Shown here piece by piece: positions 52,501 to 61,596 of a DNA stretch of 64,000 nt. Both the position numbers and the translations under genes were made by a program. The stretch spans positions 1,302,001 to 1,366,000 of the forward strand of contig NZ_AP024895.1 of the NCBI RefSeq assembly GCF_024347055.1, in the 5' to 3' direction. The notes under the pieces are model-generated. The model was given only the letters and a program-made list of their open reading frames with translations, made no database searches and had not been told where the DNA came from. Position 1 is the first letter of the stretch; each line of letters opens with the position of its first letter. Source of the stretch: Vibrio porteresiae DSM 19223 (GTDB lineage Bacteria; Pseudomonadota; Gammaproteobacteria; Enterobacterales; Vibrionaceae).

Positions 52501-53787
52501 TTAGCGCGACTCAAGAAAACAGTCGGGCGTATTAAGTGCCAGCTCGATAGCGTTTAACAGTGTATACAAGTGTTCCTCTTCACTAATGAACGGTGGCATT
52601 AGGTAAATCAAACAACCAAAGGGCCTTATCCACACACCCTGTTGGACAAATAAGGCTTGGATTTTCTCCATATCTACGGGCACTTTGGTTTCTACCACAC
52701 CAATGGCGCCAATCCACCGAACCTCTTTCACCAGCGGATGGGGTGCAAAGCGCGGCAACTCTTGGGCAAACACCGCTTCGATGCGGGCGACATCTGTTTG
52801 CCAGTCGCCCTCGCTGATCATGGTTAAACTTTCAGCGGCGACAGCACACGCTAAAGGATTGGCCATAAAGGTGGGACCGTGCATAAAGCAACCGGATGGG
52901 CCTTGAGACACCGTATCAGCAATCGCTTTGGTGGTGATAACGGCCGACAACGTCATAAACCCGCCAGTCAGCGCTTTACCTACACACATGATATCGGGAA
53001 TGATATCCGCGTGCTCGAAAGCAAAACATTTCCCAGTACGACCAAAGCCCGTTGCGATTTCATCGAGTATCAACAACACGCCGTATTGGTCGCAAAGGCG
53101 ACGCACCTCTCGTAAGAAATGAGGGTGATAGATGCGCATGCCGATCGCCCCTTGAACGATGGGCTCCATAATCACCGCGGCGATATTGCGGTGATGTTTC
53201 GCTAGTTGAGTAGCAAAATCCTCGATTTCACTGCTATCCCAATCCTGTCCAAAATGATTACTCGGCTCTTGGGCAAAAAGATGTTGCGGTAAAAAGCCGC
53301 GATACATGGAGTGCATTGAATTATTGGGATCGGTTACCGACATAGCTGCGAAGGTATCGCCATGATAACCCCGACGAATGGTCAAAAACTGGCTACGATT
53401 TTCACCGCGACTGTTCCAGTATTGCAGCGCCATTTTCAAACTCACTTCCACGGCAACTGAGCCTGAATCCGCAAGAAAGACTTTCTCGAGCGGTTCTGGT
53501 GTTAGCTCCAACAATTTGCGGCATACATCAATCGCGGGTTGATGGGTAAGCCCGCCAAACATCACATGACTCATCTTATCTATTTGCTCGTACGCTGCTT
53601 TGACCAGGCGCGGGTGGTTGTACCCATGAATGGCACACCACCACGAAGACATGCCATCAATCAGTTTGCGGCCATCTTCAAGATAGAGGTACATCCCTTC
53701 GGCTTTAGACACGGGATAACAGGTCAGAGGTGAGACAGTTGACGTATAGGGATGCCAGATATGCTGGCGATCAAAGCTTAAATCCAT
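52501..53787 (-). CDS. bioA: Adenosylmethionine-8-amino-7-oxononanoate aminotransferase
   Basis: Converts KAPA to DAPA with SAM as amino donor, using PLP (class III aminotransferase). The 428-residue length matches E. coli BioA (429). It has RQHIWHPYTS at the start, the SSWWCAIHGYNHP substrate segment, LILDEIATGFGRTG, and the PLP lysine in CVGKALTGGFM. It is divergent from bioBFCD across a shared BirA operator. Confidence 0.95.
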   Translation of the reverse strand: MDLSFDRQHIWHPYTSTVSPLTCYPVSKAEGMYLYLEDGRKLIDGMSSWWCAIHGYNHPRLVKAAYEQIDKMSHVMFGGLTHQPAIDVCRKLLELTPEPLEKVFLADSGSVAVEVSLKMALQYWNSRGENRSQFLTIRRGYHGDTFAAMSVTDPNNSMHSMYRGFLPQHLFAQEPSNHFGQDWDSSEIEDFATQLAKHHRNIAAVIMEPIVQGAIGMRIYHPHFLREVRRLCDQYGVLLILDEIATGFGRTGKCFAFEHADIIPDIMCVGKALTGGFMTLSAVITTKAIADTVSQGPSGCFMHGPTFMANPLACAVAAESLTMISEGDWQTDVARIEAVFAQELPRFAPHPLVKEVRWIGAIGVVETKVPVDMEKIQALFVQQGVWIRPFGCLIYLMPPFISEEEHLYTLLNAIELALNTPDCFLESR

Positions 53788-53825
53788 AGCAGCACTCGAA
53801 TACTAAATGGTTAAAAAATAATCCA

Positions 53826-53858
53826 ATGTAAACCATTAAAAATAATTAGTGTTGACAG
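53826..53858. promoter_or_regulatory. BirA operator between bioA and bioB
   Basis: ATGTAAACC (53826-53834) and TGTTGACAG (53850-53858), separated by 15 bp, fit the BirA consensus TTGTAAACC-N15-GGTTTACAA. The left half is nearly perfect, the right half weaker. Position between divergent bio genes supports it strongly. Confidence 0.88.
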
Positions 53859-53879
53859 TGTATCCTTTAGGGCTAGACT
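53852..53879 (+). promoter_or_regulatory. bioB promoter
   Basis: The -35 box TTGACA (53852-53857) and -10 box TAGACT (53874-53879) have a 16-bp spacer. The -35 lies inside the right BirA half-site, so repressor and RNA polymerase would compete. Confidence 0.6.
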
Positions 53880-53920
53880 AGCCAAGCATAAAACTTAGAA
53901 AAATCATTAAGGAATTACAC

Positions 53921-54973
53921 GTGGAAGTTCGTCATAACTGGACTGTGGCTGAAGTGAAAACGCTACTCGATACCCCTTTTATGGACCTGTTGTTTCAGGC
54001 CCAAACTGTTCATCGTCACTATCAAGAGCATAATCATGTACAGGTGAGCACCTTGCTTTCCATCAAGACAGGGGCTTGCCCAGAAGATTGTAAATACTGC
54101 CCACAAAGCGCCCGCTACAATACCAGTGTGGAGCAAGAGCGTTTGATGGAAGTGGAGCGAGTATTGGATGCGGCTCATAAAGCCAAGGCTGCTGGTTCGA
54201 CCCGTTTTTGTATGGGAGCTGCATGGAAAAACCCGAAAGAGCGCGACATGCCTATGCTCAAAGAGATGATTTCTGGCGTGAAATCAATGGGGTTAGAAAC
54301 CTGTATGACGCTAGGAATGTTGACCTCCAATCAAGCGCAAGAACTCGCGCAAGCGGGCTTGGATTATTACAACCATAACCTTGATACGTCGCCGGAGTTT
54401 TACGGCAAAATCATCACAACTCGTACGTATCAAGACCGCCTTGATACCCTTGCCCATGTGCGTGAGGCGGGAATGAAAATCTGTTCCGGTGGCATTATCG
54501 GTATGGGCGAAAGCAGTCAGGATCGAGCCGGTCTTTTGGTTGAATTAGCCAATTTGCCAGTTCATCCCGAAAGTGTGCCAATTAACATGTTGGTTAAGGT
54601 CAAAGGCACACCACTAGAAAACGCTCAGGATGTTGAGCCGTTTGATTTTATTCGCCTTATTGCCGCTGCCCGTATCATGATGCCTCACTCTGCAGTGCGT
54701 CTTTCTGCTGGGCGCGAAAAAATGAACGAGCAGATGCAGGCGCTTTGCTTTATGGCGGGAGCCAACTCTATTTTCTATGGCTGCAAATTACTGACGACAC
54801 CGAATCCTGCAGAAGATAGCGACATGCAATTGTTCGCTAAACTTGGCATAAACCGCCACGAAGTGATGCAAAAGCCAGATGACATCGCCGCAGATGAGTT
54901 ACTGGAACGCGTGGCTGAGAGGGTTGCAGCGCGTCCGTCTAAGGATGACCTTTTCTATGATGCCAGCCTTTAG
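53921..54973 (+). CDS. bioB: Biotin synthase
   Basis: A radical SAM enzyme inserting sulfur into dethiobiotin. 350 residues from GTG 53921, preceded by AAGGAATT. Cys53, Cys57 and Cys60 in GACPEDCKYC bind the 4Fe-4S cluster at the same numbers as in E. coli. RLSAGREKMNEQMQALCFMAGANSIFYG contains the conserved Arg ligand of the 2Fe-2S cluster. bioF overlaps its last 17 bases. Confidence 0.96.
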   Translation: MEVRHNWTVAEVKTLLDTPFMDLLFQAQTVHRHYQEHNHVQVSTLLSIKTGACPEDCKYCPQSARYNTSVEQERLMEVERVLDAAHKAKAAGSTRFCMGAAWKNPKERDMPMLKEMISGVKSMGLETCMTLGMLTSNQAQELAQAGLDYYNHNLDTSPEFYGKIITTRTYQDRLDTLAHVREAGMKICSGGIIGMGESSQDRAGLLVELANLPVHPESVPINMLVKVKGTPLENAQDVEPFDFIRLIAAARIMMPHSAVRLSAGREKMNEQMQALCFMAGANSIFYGCKLLTTPNPAEDSDMQLFAKLGINRHEVMQKPDDIAADELLERVAERVAARPSKDDLFYDASL

Positions 54974-56114
54974 TCACCGAATTTCTCAAGCTTTGACGCA
55001 GCGTGATGAGCAAGGATTAACGCGCAAATTGCTTGCGCATCAAGGCGTTCACCAAGGAAAGTTGCTTCATCATGGGCAAGCTTATGTTCACTTTTCAGGG
55101 AACGATTATCTTGGCTTGGCAAGCTCAGCCGAGTTAGTGCAAGCGTGGCAGCAAGGATTAACGCTTTGGGGGGCGGGAAGCGGCGCATCGCCGATGGTGA
55201 CCGGATTTAGTTCGATACATCAAGAGCTGATTCGCGAACTCTGCGACTGGCTGGGCTACGAAGATGGGGTGCTGTTTAACTCGGGATTTAGCGCCAATCA
55301 AGCTACGCTCTTTGCCTTGTTAGAAGCCACCGATACCTTGGTGCAAGATAAGCTTAATCATGCGTCGCTGATGGAGGCGGGCATGTTAAGTCAAGCAACC
55401 ATGAAACGCTTCAAACACAACGATGTTGCACATCTTGACCGCCTATTGAGTGACAATCTTTGTAACCCGTTAGTGGTCACCGAAGGGGTGTTTAGTATGG
55501 ATGGTGATAAGGCTCCATTACAAAGCATTGCCACGGTGTGCCAAAACAAAGCGTGGTGGATGGTAGATGATGCGCATGGCATTGGTGTGCATGGAGACAT
55601 GGGGGCTGGGAGTTGTGCGCTAGCCGGGGTTAAGCCAGACATTCTGGTGGTGACGTTTGGTAAGGCATTTGGGCTCTCTGGAGCGGCGGTGCTTACCCGT
55701 CGTGATGTGGCTGACTATTTAGCGCAGTTTGCTCGGCATCATGTTTACTCCACGGCAATGCCTCCTGCGCAGGCTCACGCCTTGCTGCATGCAACGCACA
55801 TGATACAAACTCAGCAATGGCGTCGGGATCGGTTGGCGACGTTGCAGCAGGTATACCACGATACCTTTCATCGCTTGCCTGGCTATGTAGCGACCGACAC
55901 TCCGATTAAACCGTTTCTTATTGGTGAGAGTGAGTGTGCACTGCGTTTAGCGACTCGTTTACGCGAGCGTGGTTACTGGTTAACGGCGATTCGACCACCG
56001 ACCGTGCCACAGGGGATGGCTCGTCTGCGCATTACATTGACGGCGGATCACTCGCCTCAAGATATCGTTGGTTTAGGTCGTGCGCTGGAACAATTACTTG
56101 AGGAGGGCGTATGA
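54957..56114 (+). CDS. bioF: 8-amino-7-oxononanoate synthase
   Basis: Condenses pimeloyl-ACP with alanine to KAPA. About 385 residues with PLP fold type I: FSGNDYLGLASS, GSGASPMVTGFSSIHQEL, VDDAHGIGVHG and the PLP lysine in VTFGKAFGLSG. I use ATG 54957, just after AAGGATG inside the bioB end; ATG 54960 is equally possible, and a longer frame from 54879 would overlap bioB deeply. The stop overlaps bioC as ATGA. Confidence 0.94.
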   Translation: MMPAFSHRISQALTQRDEQGLTRKLLAHQGVHQGKLLHHGQAYVHFSGNDYLGLASSAELVQAWQQGLTLWGAGSGASPMVTGFSSIHQELIRELCDWLGYEDGVLFNSGFSANQATLFALLEATDTLVQDKLNHASLMEAGMLSQATMKRFKHNDVAHLDRLLSDNLCNPLVVTEGVFSMDGDKAPLQSIATVCQNKAWWMVDDAHGIGVHGDMGAGSCALAGVKPDILVVTFGKAFGLSGAAVLTRRDVADYLAQFARHHVYSTAMPPAQAHALLHATHMIQTQQWRRDRLATLQQVYHDTFHRLPGYVATDTPIKPFLIGESECALRLATRLRERGYWLTAIRPPTVPQGMARLRITLTADHSPQDIVGLGRALEQLLEEGV

Positions 56115-56944
56115 ACGAGAATGTTTCATCGTTACTCGTTTCTTCGTTACGTGTTTCATCGTTACGTAAGACCAATGATAAAAAATGGGCCGTTAGCCAA
56201 GCGTTCTCGAAGGCGGCGCATCAGTACGACCGACATGCTGCTTTTCAGCGCTCAGTGGGCGACCGGCTAATGGATAAGCTCCCTTTGGATCTCAATGGAT
56301 TGCGGGTGTTGGATGTGGGTTGTGGCACAGGGCATTTTTCTCAGTTGATAAGGGCGAGAGGCGCAGATGTGGTGTGTCTTGATTTATCTACATCAATGTT
56401 GCAACACGCTCAAGCTCGTTGTGGCTGCGACCAAATGACCTACTATCAGGGGGATGCGGAAGCGCTACCTTTCCCTGATGCGAGTTTTGATTATGTCTTT
56501 TCAAGCCTCGCTCTGCAGTGGTGTGATGACCTGCACGTCCCGCTAAAAGAAATACGTAGGGTATTAAAAAACCAAGGGAAAGGGCTGTTTACGACCTTAG
56601 TCGATGGCTCTCTCTATGAATTGGCTCAGGCATGGTCAAGTGTTGATGCATATCAACACATCAACCAATTCGTCTCAGTAAATGCGGTAAAAATTGCGTT
56701 AGCGCAAGCCGATATCGCCGAGGTTACTCTAGAATTTGACCCAATTACAGTGTGGTACGTTACTGCGATGGACCTAATGAAGGACCTCAAAGGTATCGGT
56801 GCCAATCATGTTCCTGGTCGTGCGACGCGCATGATCAGTAAGCAGGTGTTGTCTCAAGTCGAAGAGTCATATCAGAGTTTTAGGGGCCCTAACGGTCTTT
56901 TGCCTGCTACGTATCAAGTTTGTTTGGGGGTTATTCTTCGATGA
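56111..56944 (+). CDS. bioC: Malonyl-ACP O-methyltransferase
   Basis: Methylates malonyl-ACP to start pimelate synthesis. 277 residues; SAM motif I VLDVGCGTGHFSQL, motif post-I VVCLDLSTSMLQHA, and DYVFSSLALQWCDDL typical of BioC. The N-terminal 20 residues are an odd low-complexity leader, VSSLL-VSSLR-VSSLR, encoded by three 15-bp repeats and absent from E. coli BioC, which starts near the VSQAFSKAAHQYD helix. Stop and start overlaps with bioF and bioD indicate coupled translation. Confidence 0.94.
   Translation: MNENVSSLLVSSLRVSSLRKTNDKKWAVSQAFSKAAHQYDRHAAFQRSVGDRLMDKLPLDLNGLRVLDVGCGTGHFSQLIRARGADVVCLDLSTSMLQHAQARCGCDQMTYYQGDAEALPFPDASFDYVFSSLALQWCDDLHVPLKEIRRVLKNQGKGLFTTLVDGSLYELAQAWSSVDAYQHINQFVSVNAVKIALAQADIAEVTLEFDPITVWYVTAMDLMKDLKGIGANHVPGRATRMISKQVLSQVEESYQSFRGPNGLLPATYQVCLGVILR
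56123..56167 (+). repeat. Three 15-bp tandem repeats inside the bioC 5' end
   Basis: Units GTTTCATCGTTACTC, GTTTCTTCGTTACGT and GTTTCATCGTTACGT lie end to end and encode VSSLL, VSSLR and VSSLR. Unit length is a multiple of three, so copy-number change keeps the frame. Confidence 0.9.
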
Positions 56945-57648
56945 GTCATGTATTTTTTATTGCAGGTACGGATACCGATGTTGGTAAAACCATCACTACG
57001 AAAGCGGTTTTACAAGCATTTTCAGCGCAAGGATTGACCACGATCGGCTATAAACCGATCTCTGCTGGATGTGAGAGAACCGAGCAAGGGCTACGTAACG
57101 ATGACGCGCTGCAGTTAATGCAAGCAGCGACCGTTGAGGTGCCTTACGAAGACGTCAATCCTTACGCCTTAGAGATGCCAGCGTCACCCCATATTGCAGC
57201 ACTGCATGAAAATGTTGTGATTGATTACAGCATTCTTAATGACAAGTTAGCGCAACACCAAACCCATGCTGATGTGGTCTTGGTTGAAGGTGCTGGTGGT
57301 TGGCGTGTGCCTATTTCAGATACGGCTTGTCTCTCGGATTGGGTGAAACAAGCTCAGTTGCCCGTTATTTTGGTGGTGGGGATTAAACTGGGTTGTTTAA
57401 GTCATGCTCTACTGACGGCAGAAGCGATCAAGGCGGATGGTTTGAATATCGCAGGCTGGGTTGCTAACCGTATTAACCCAGGTACGGAACACTATGCCGA
57501 GTTGATCGAAGTGTTAGAAAAACGCCTTGGCGCACCAAAGCTTGGCGAAATCCCGTATGTTCCCGGTGCAAAACGTCGTGATTTGGGTAAATACATTAAA
57601 GTAGATGCTTTGCTAGGGACTCACGAGCGAGTGAAAGAAATCGCTTAG
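56941..57648 (+). CDS. bioD: Dethiobiotin synthetase
   Basis: Closes the ureido ring of dethiobiotin from DAPA, CO2 and ATP. 235 residues from ATG 56941, which overlaps the bioC stop as ATGA. P-loop FIAGTDTDVGKT, KPISAGCE and the EGAGGWRVPI motif are all standard. A strong terminator follows at 57664-57696. Confidence 0.95.
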   Translation: MSHVFFIAGTDTDVGKTITTKAVLQAFSAQGLTTIGYKPISAGCERTEQGLRNDDALQLMQAATVEVPYEDVNPYALEMPASPHIAALHENVVIDYSILNDKLAQHQTHADVVLVEGAGGWRVPISDTACLSDWVKQAQLPVILVVGIKLGCLSHALLTAEAIKADGLNIAGWVANRINPGTEHYAELIEVLEKRLGAPKLGEIPYVPGAKRRDLGKYIKVDALLGTHERVKEIA

Positions 57649-57663
57649 ATTCTCGTTTATCTC

Positions 57664-57696
57664 AAAAAAGCGCGGCTCTCTCAGCCGCGTTTTTTT
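57664..57696 (+). terminator. Terminator of the bioBFCD operon
   Basis: CGCGGCT (57671-57677) and AGCCGCG (57683-57689) form the stem, preceded by AAAAAAG and followed by TTTTTTT. Confidence 0.9.
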
Positions 57697-57790
57697 ATAC
57701 CCATCATCAAGATGTTGTTCACACGCAGGAGTGGAAAGGGCAGAGCTTTGCGAATTGACTTTGGGAGCAATGCCTAATATTTGTGATTTT

Positions 57791-57805
57791 GTAAAGTTAT
57801 GTAAA
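57791..57805 (+). promoter_or_regulatory. CpxR-like box upstream of the M4 protease
   Basis: GTAAA-GTTAT-GTAAA is an exact match to the CpxR tandem motif GTAAA-N5-GTAAA. It lies 218 bp before the protease start codon. No other exact copy was noticed in the window. Confidence 0.5.
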
Positions 57806-58023
57806 CTCTGTTCTGATAATTAGGTTATTTGCTTTTGCTACAAAATAAACAACGGAAAAATAATGTTTTTTTATTTTAATAATTCAATATAGAGAATGTT
57901 GTATTTATTAATATTTGTTGTTTTGGATAAAAGTCTAGGTTGAATATTATTCTTCTTATGATAAGTATAAATAGTGCTCAAAAAAAGAAGCACTCATTAT
58001 TAATCAGTGGAAGGAACCTACAG

Positions 58024-59829
58024 ATGAAAATATCTGCGATTGCCTATGCAATAATCGCTTCATCCTTTATATCAGGTACGGCATTATCAGCAACAATTGA
58101 AAATATCAAACCAAATAGCAGTGAATCAAAAGCAATTACACCGACCAGTAATCCCGCTAACAGTTTAGGTTTAAGTTCTCAAACGTTTAAAGCGCAAAAT
58201 ACCATTGCCGTGGGAAATAAAACCAAAGCACGCATCAAACAGTATTATCAAGGCGTCCCTGTTTATGGCCATTCAATGGTAGCGGATGTGACAGGGCAAG
58301 GGTTGTACTCGAACCTAAGTGGTAAGTATGTCAAAGGGATAGATAGTGATTTAGGTTCAGTAACCCCTAAGCTAAATGATAAGCAAGCGATCAACACTGT
58401 GCTCGAACAATTGGGTATAGAGAGTGCAGACCGCAGCAGCGCAAGCTTATATATTTGGCTGGATGGAAGTAATACCGCGCATCTCACCTATTTAGTGGAT
58501 ATATTTGTTTCAGATCCTGAACCTAGTCGTCCGTTTACCATTATTGATGCAAATGATGGGACGATATTAAAACAGTGGCAGCAATTGGCACACGATCAAA
58601 ATGCAACAGGACCTGGCGGGAATATAAAAACGGGGGAGTATTATTACGGCACTGATTATGGGTATTTAATAGTTAATGATAGTTGTCAAATGAATAATGA
58701 CAACGTCAAAACAATTAATATGAACAACGGGACGTCTGGCGGGAGTGTCGTGGAATTTACATGTCCGGAAAGCTCAGAAAATTATGTTAATGGAGCCTAT
58801 TCTGCAGAAAATGATGCCCACTATTTTGGTGGTGTTATATTTGATATGTACAACGACTGGTTTAATACTTCTCCTTTAACGTTTCAACTCGAAATGCGTG
58901 TGCACTATGGTAGCTCCTACGAAAATGCGTTTTGGGATGGGACCGGCATGACCTTTGGTGACGGCGGTTCAACCTTTTACCCTCTTGTGAGCCTCGATGT
59001 CTCAGCTCACGAAGTGTCTCATGGTTTTACTGAGCAAAACTCTAATCTTGATTACGATGGTGAGAGTGGCGGTATCAATGAAGCCTTCTCTGATATGGCT
59101 GGGGAAGCTGCTGAATACTATATGAAAGGCGAGAACGACTGGAAAGTGGGGGCTGAGATCTATAAGGCCTCTGGTGCGTTACGCTATATGGACCAACCTA
59201 GTAAAGATGGCGCGTCTATCGATTCGGCAGACGATTACTACAGTGGCTTAGATGTCCATTACAGTTCAGGTGTTTTCAACCGCGCTTTCTACCTGTTAGC
59301 CACCACTGATGGATGGGATACGAAAAAGGCGTTTGAGGTGTTTGTAAAGGCTAACCAGCTGTATTGGAACTCCACCTCAGGTTTTGATGAGGCAGCTTGT
59401 GGAGTGGCTCAGGCAACTGACTATCTCGGTTATGACAGTAGCGATGTCACCGCAGCGTTTACCCAAGTAGGTGTTGATGCCTCTTGTTCCAATAGCGACA
59501 GCAATGATAGCTCAACAGCCACACTCTCTAATGGCACTCCAGTAACTGGGTTATCCGGTAGCCGCGGTTCGGCGCAATATTGGACTCTGGCTGTTCCTTC
59601 TGGTGCTAGCCAACTAGTGATTAAAACGTCGGGTGGTACTGGCGATTCTGATCTCTACGTTAAATTTGGCAGCAACCCTACTACCAGCAGTTACGATTGC
59701 CGACCTTACCGTACTGGTACGAATGAAACTTGTCGTTTTAATTCCCCTAGCACCGGAACTTATTACATCATGCTCAGCGGTTATGCAGCCTATTCTGGTG
59801 TTACCCTAACGGCCTCTTACAATGAGTAG
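58024..59829 (+). CDS. Secreted M4 zinc metalloprotease (vibriolysin/thermolysin family)
   Basis: A secreted endopeptidase made as a zymogen. 601 residues from ATG 58024, chosen because GGAAGGAAC precedes it and a Sec signal follows (cleavage near ALS, residue 22). An in-frame ATG at 57940 would bury the signal. The FTP/PepSY propeptide spans about 40-190. The catalytic domain has HEVSH (His329, Glu330, His333) and zinc ligand Glu353 in GGINEAFSDM. LDVHYSSGVFNRAFYLL carries the later active-site His. A C-terminal pre-peptidase (PPC) domain (about 510-600) is typical of vibriolysins and is often removed. Single-gene unit. Confidence 0.92.
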   Translation: MKISAIAYAIIASSFISGTALSATIENIKPNSSESKAITPTSNPANSLGLSSQTFKAQNTIAVGNKTKARIKQYYQGVPVYGHSMVADVTGQGLYSNLSGKYVKGIDSDLGSVTPKLNDKQAINTVLEQLGIESADRSSASLYIWLDGSNTAHLTYLVDIFVSDPEPSRPFTIIDANDGTILKQWQQLAHDQNATGPGGNIKTGEYYYGTDYGYLIVNDSCQMNNDNVKTINMNNGTSGGSVVEFTCPESSENYVNGAYSAENDAHYFGGVIFDMYNDWFNTSPLTFQLEMRVHYGSSYENAFWDGTGMTFGDGGSTFYPLVSLDVSAHEVSHGFTEQNSNLDYDGESGGINEAFSDMAGEAAEYYMKGENDWKVGAEIYKASGALRYMDQPSKDGASIDSADDYYSGLDVHYSSGVFNRAFYLLATTDGWDTKKAFEVFVKANQLYWNSTSGFDEAACGVAQATDYLGYDSSDVTAAFTQVGVDASCSNSDSNDSSTATLSNGTPVTGLSGSRGSAQYWTLAVPSGASQLVIKTSGGTGDSDLYVKFGSNPTTSSYDCRPYRTGTNETCRFNSPSTGTYYIMLSGYAAYSGVTLTASYNE

Positions 59830-59903
59830 GTTTAACGCTAAGCCCAACCTGCCTAACGTTTCAAAACGTTAAATGCGCTGTGATCACAAGTGACAAATAA
59901 TAA

Positions 59904-59930
59904 AAAGCCCGAACAATTTCGGGCTTTAAT
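59904..59930 (+). terminator. Terminator after the M4 protease
   Basis: AAAGCCCGAA and TTCGGGCTTT are perfect arms around CAAT, 75 bp after the protease stop. Confidence 0.8.
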
Positions 59931-60016
59931 CCGACCGCTAAGGTTTAACACATGGAGCGTGTAACGTAGAGAAGGTACCTCTCTCTTTGCACCGACTTAC
60001 GCATTGGGGGTGGATT

Positions 60017-60181
60017 CTATTCTTGCATCAATTTGGCGAGTTGAACGGCTTGTTCCAGTTCTGGCTTTTTTGCGGGCTCAACTTTGTCGATACCAAGTTG
60101 GTGTTTCGCTTCGTCTTCAGTTAACCCAAGATGACAGCACAGAAGATCAATTGCCATTTTATAACTATTTAATTCAGCCAT
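60017..60181 (-). CDS. Small conserved-looking protein, 54 residues
   Basis: A short gene read from ATG 60181, preceded by AAAAGGAAATCG, a good ribosome site. The product (MAELNSYKMAIDLLCCHLGL at the start) is acidic-basic mixed and helical, with LTEDEAKHQLGIDKV and a Lys/Pro linker. No domain was recognised. V. cholerae has a small ORF in the same place before htpX as I recall, which supports a real gene. A longer frame to 60250 lacks a ribosome site. Confidence 0.65.
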   Translation of the reverse strand: MAELNSYKMAIDLLCCHLGLTEDEAKHQLGIDKVEPAKKPELEQAVQLAKLMQE

Positions 60182-60400
60182 GACGATTTCCTTTTTAAAC
60201 AGTGTGTTCCTAAACGTTGTAAATCCAATACCCCTTAACTCTAGACACAAAAATTCACATCCTCAATTCGACTAAAGTAGTACGTGATGCATATATACTG
60301 AGTGCGTAATGGCATGCGGTAATCAATTGTTGCAATTTAGTACTTAACCTTGTTTTTTAAATTGACGACTATATATAGCAATGCAAGAAACAAAAAAGTA

Positions 60401-60413
60401 GCAAGGTCCTTGC
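60401..60413. promoter_or_regulatory. 13-bp palindrome upstream of htpX
   Basis: GCAAGGTCCTTGC is symmetric around a central base and lies 56 bp before the htpX start. It could be an operator of a stress regulator or a small mRNA hairpin. Confidence 0.35.
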
Positions 60414-60468
60414 GGCGTCCGCAGCGATCTAAGCTGACAATAATCCGTTTCTAGTCTGGAGAAAGTAA

Positions 60469-61332
60469 ATGAAGCGAGTCTTATTGTTCTTAGCAACCAA
60501 CCTAGCTGTCGTGCTGGTATTGAGTGTTGTTCTGAATATTGTTTACGCGGTCACAGGTATTCGTTCTGGTAGCCTGTCGGGGCTGCTGGTATTAGCCGCC
60601 GTATTTGGTTTTGGTGGTTCTTTTATCTCGTTACTGATGTCAAAACGTATTGCGTTGATGTCGGTTGGCGCCATGGTCATTGAAAGCCCACGTAATGAGA
60701 TGGAACATTGGTTAGTTCAAACCGTCTCTCGTCAAGCAAAGCAAGCTGGCATCGGTATGCCAACAGTGGCAATTTATGATGCACCGGATATGAACGCTTT
60801 TGCGACGGGCGCAAAACGCAATGATGCGTTGGTGGCGGTTTCCACCGGTCTGCTGCATGGTATGACGCGTGACGAAGCTGAAGCAGTACTTGCTCATGAA
60901 ATCAGCCATATTGCCAACGGTGACATGGTAACCATGACTTTAATGCAAGGTGTAGTGAATACCTTCGTTATTTTCTTGTCACGTATGATTGCAAACCTCA
61001 TTGCGAACCGAGATAACGAAGAAGGGGAAGGCAGCAACACCATGGCTTACTTTGCTATTTCGATGGTATTGGAGTTGGTGTTTGGCTTCCTAGCCAGCTT
61101 TATTACCATGTGGTACAGCCGCCATCGTGAATTCTACGCGGATGCGGGTTCGGCACAGTTAGTCGGTAAGCAGAAGATGATTGCTGCTCTGGAGCGTTTG
61201 AAGCAGAGCCAAGAATCTCATCTTGAAGGTTCAATGATGGCATTTGGTATCAACGGCAAACGTAGTATCACTGAACTGCTAATGAGCCATCCTCCATTGG
61301 ATAAACGTATTGACGCCTTGCGCCGTCTGTAA
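60469..61332 (+). CDS. htpX: Membrane-bound zinc metalloprotease HtpX
   Basis: This is an inner-membrane quality-control protease (M48B) that degrades misfolded membrane proteins. 287 residues with two N-terminal helices (about 5-25 and 35-55) and two more around 155-215. Active site HEISH (His143, Glu144, His147) and third zinc ligand Glu in RHREFYADAGSAQLVG. It ends with SHPPLDKRIDALRRL. In E. coli it is controlled by Cpx and heat shock; no Cpx box is visible here. Its own terminator follows. Confidence 0.95.
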   Translation: MKRVLLFLATNLAVVLVLSVVLNIVYAVTGIRSGSLSGLLVLAAVFGFGGSFISLLMSKRIALMSVGAMVIESPRNEMEHWLVQTVSRQAKQAGIGMPTVAIYDAPDMNAFATGAKRNDALVAVSTGLLHGMTRDEAEAVLAHEISHIANGDMVTMTLMQGVVNTFVIFLSRMIANLIANRDNEEGEGSNTMAYFAISMVLELVFGFLASFITMWYSRHREFYADAGSAQLVGKQKMIAALERLKQSQESHLEGSMMAFGINGKRSITELLMSHPPLDKRIDALRRL

Positions 61333-61350
61333 TCGTTAATTTCATTCCAT

Positions 61351-61381
61351 TAAAAACCAGCCCTCAGCGGCTGGTTTTTTT
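61351..61381 (+). terminator. Terminator after htpX
   Basis: AAACCAGCC and GGCTGGTTT enclose CTCAGC, then TTTT. A strong intrinsic terminator. Confidence 0.9.
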
Positions 61382-61596
61382 ATGATCTTTTTTTCTCAAT
61401 TGCCGTATCACCTTAGGTCGGACTCCTTTGCACTGTGCATGCTTTCCTATAGCTGGTCAAAACTAGCTATGTTTGAGGCAGCTTTGTATCACAAGTTATT
61501 GAATTTACTTTGTGCATCAGGTAACTGTGGACTATGTTTATTTAGATATAAACAGGCTTTGACAAGCAATTTGGCTAATCAGGTTTGGGGCAAAAA

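Larger units (their letters stand above)
57649..58023. other. AT-rich intergenic region upstream of the M4 protease
   Basis: These 375 bases hold the bioBFCD terminator, a CpxR-like box at 57791-57805 and a very AT-rich stretch (57820-57960). The 5' leader of the protease is probably here. No other gene is supported. Confidence 0.55.
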
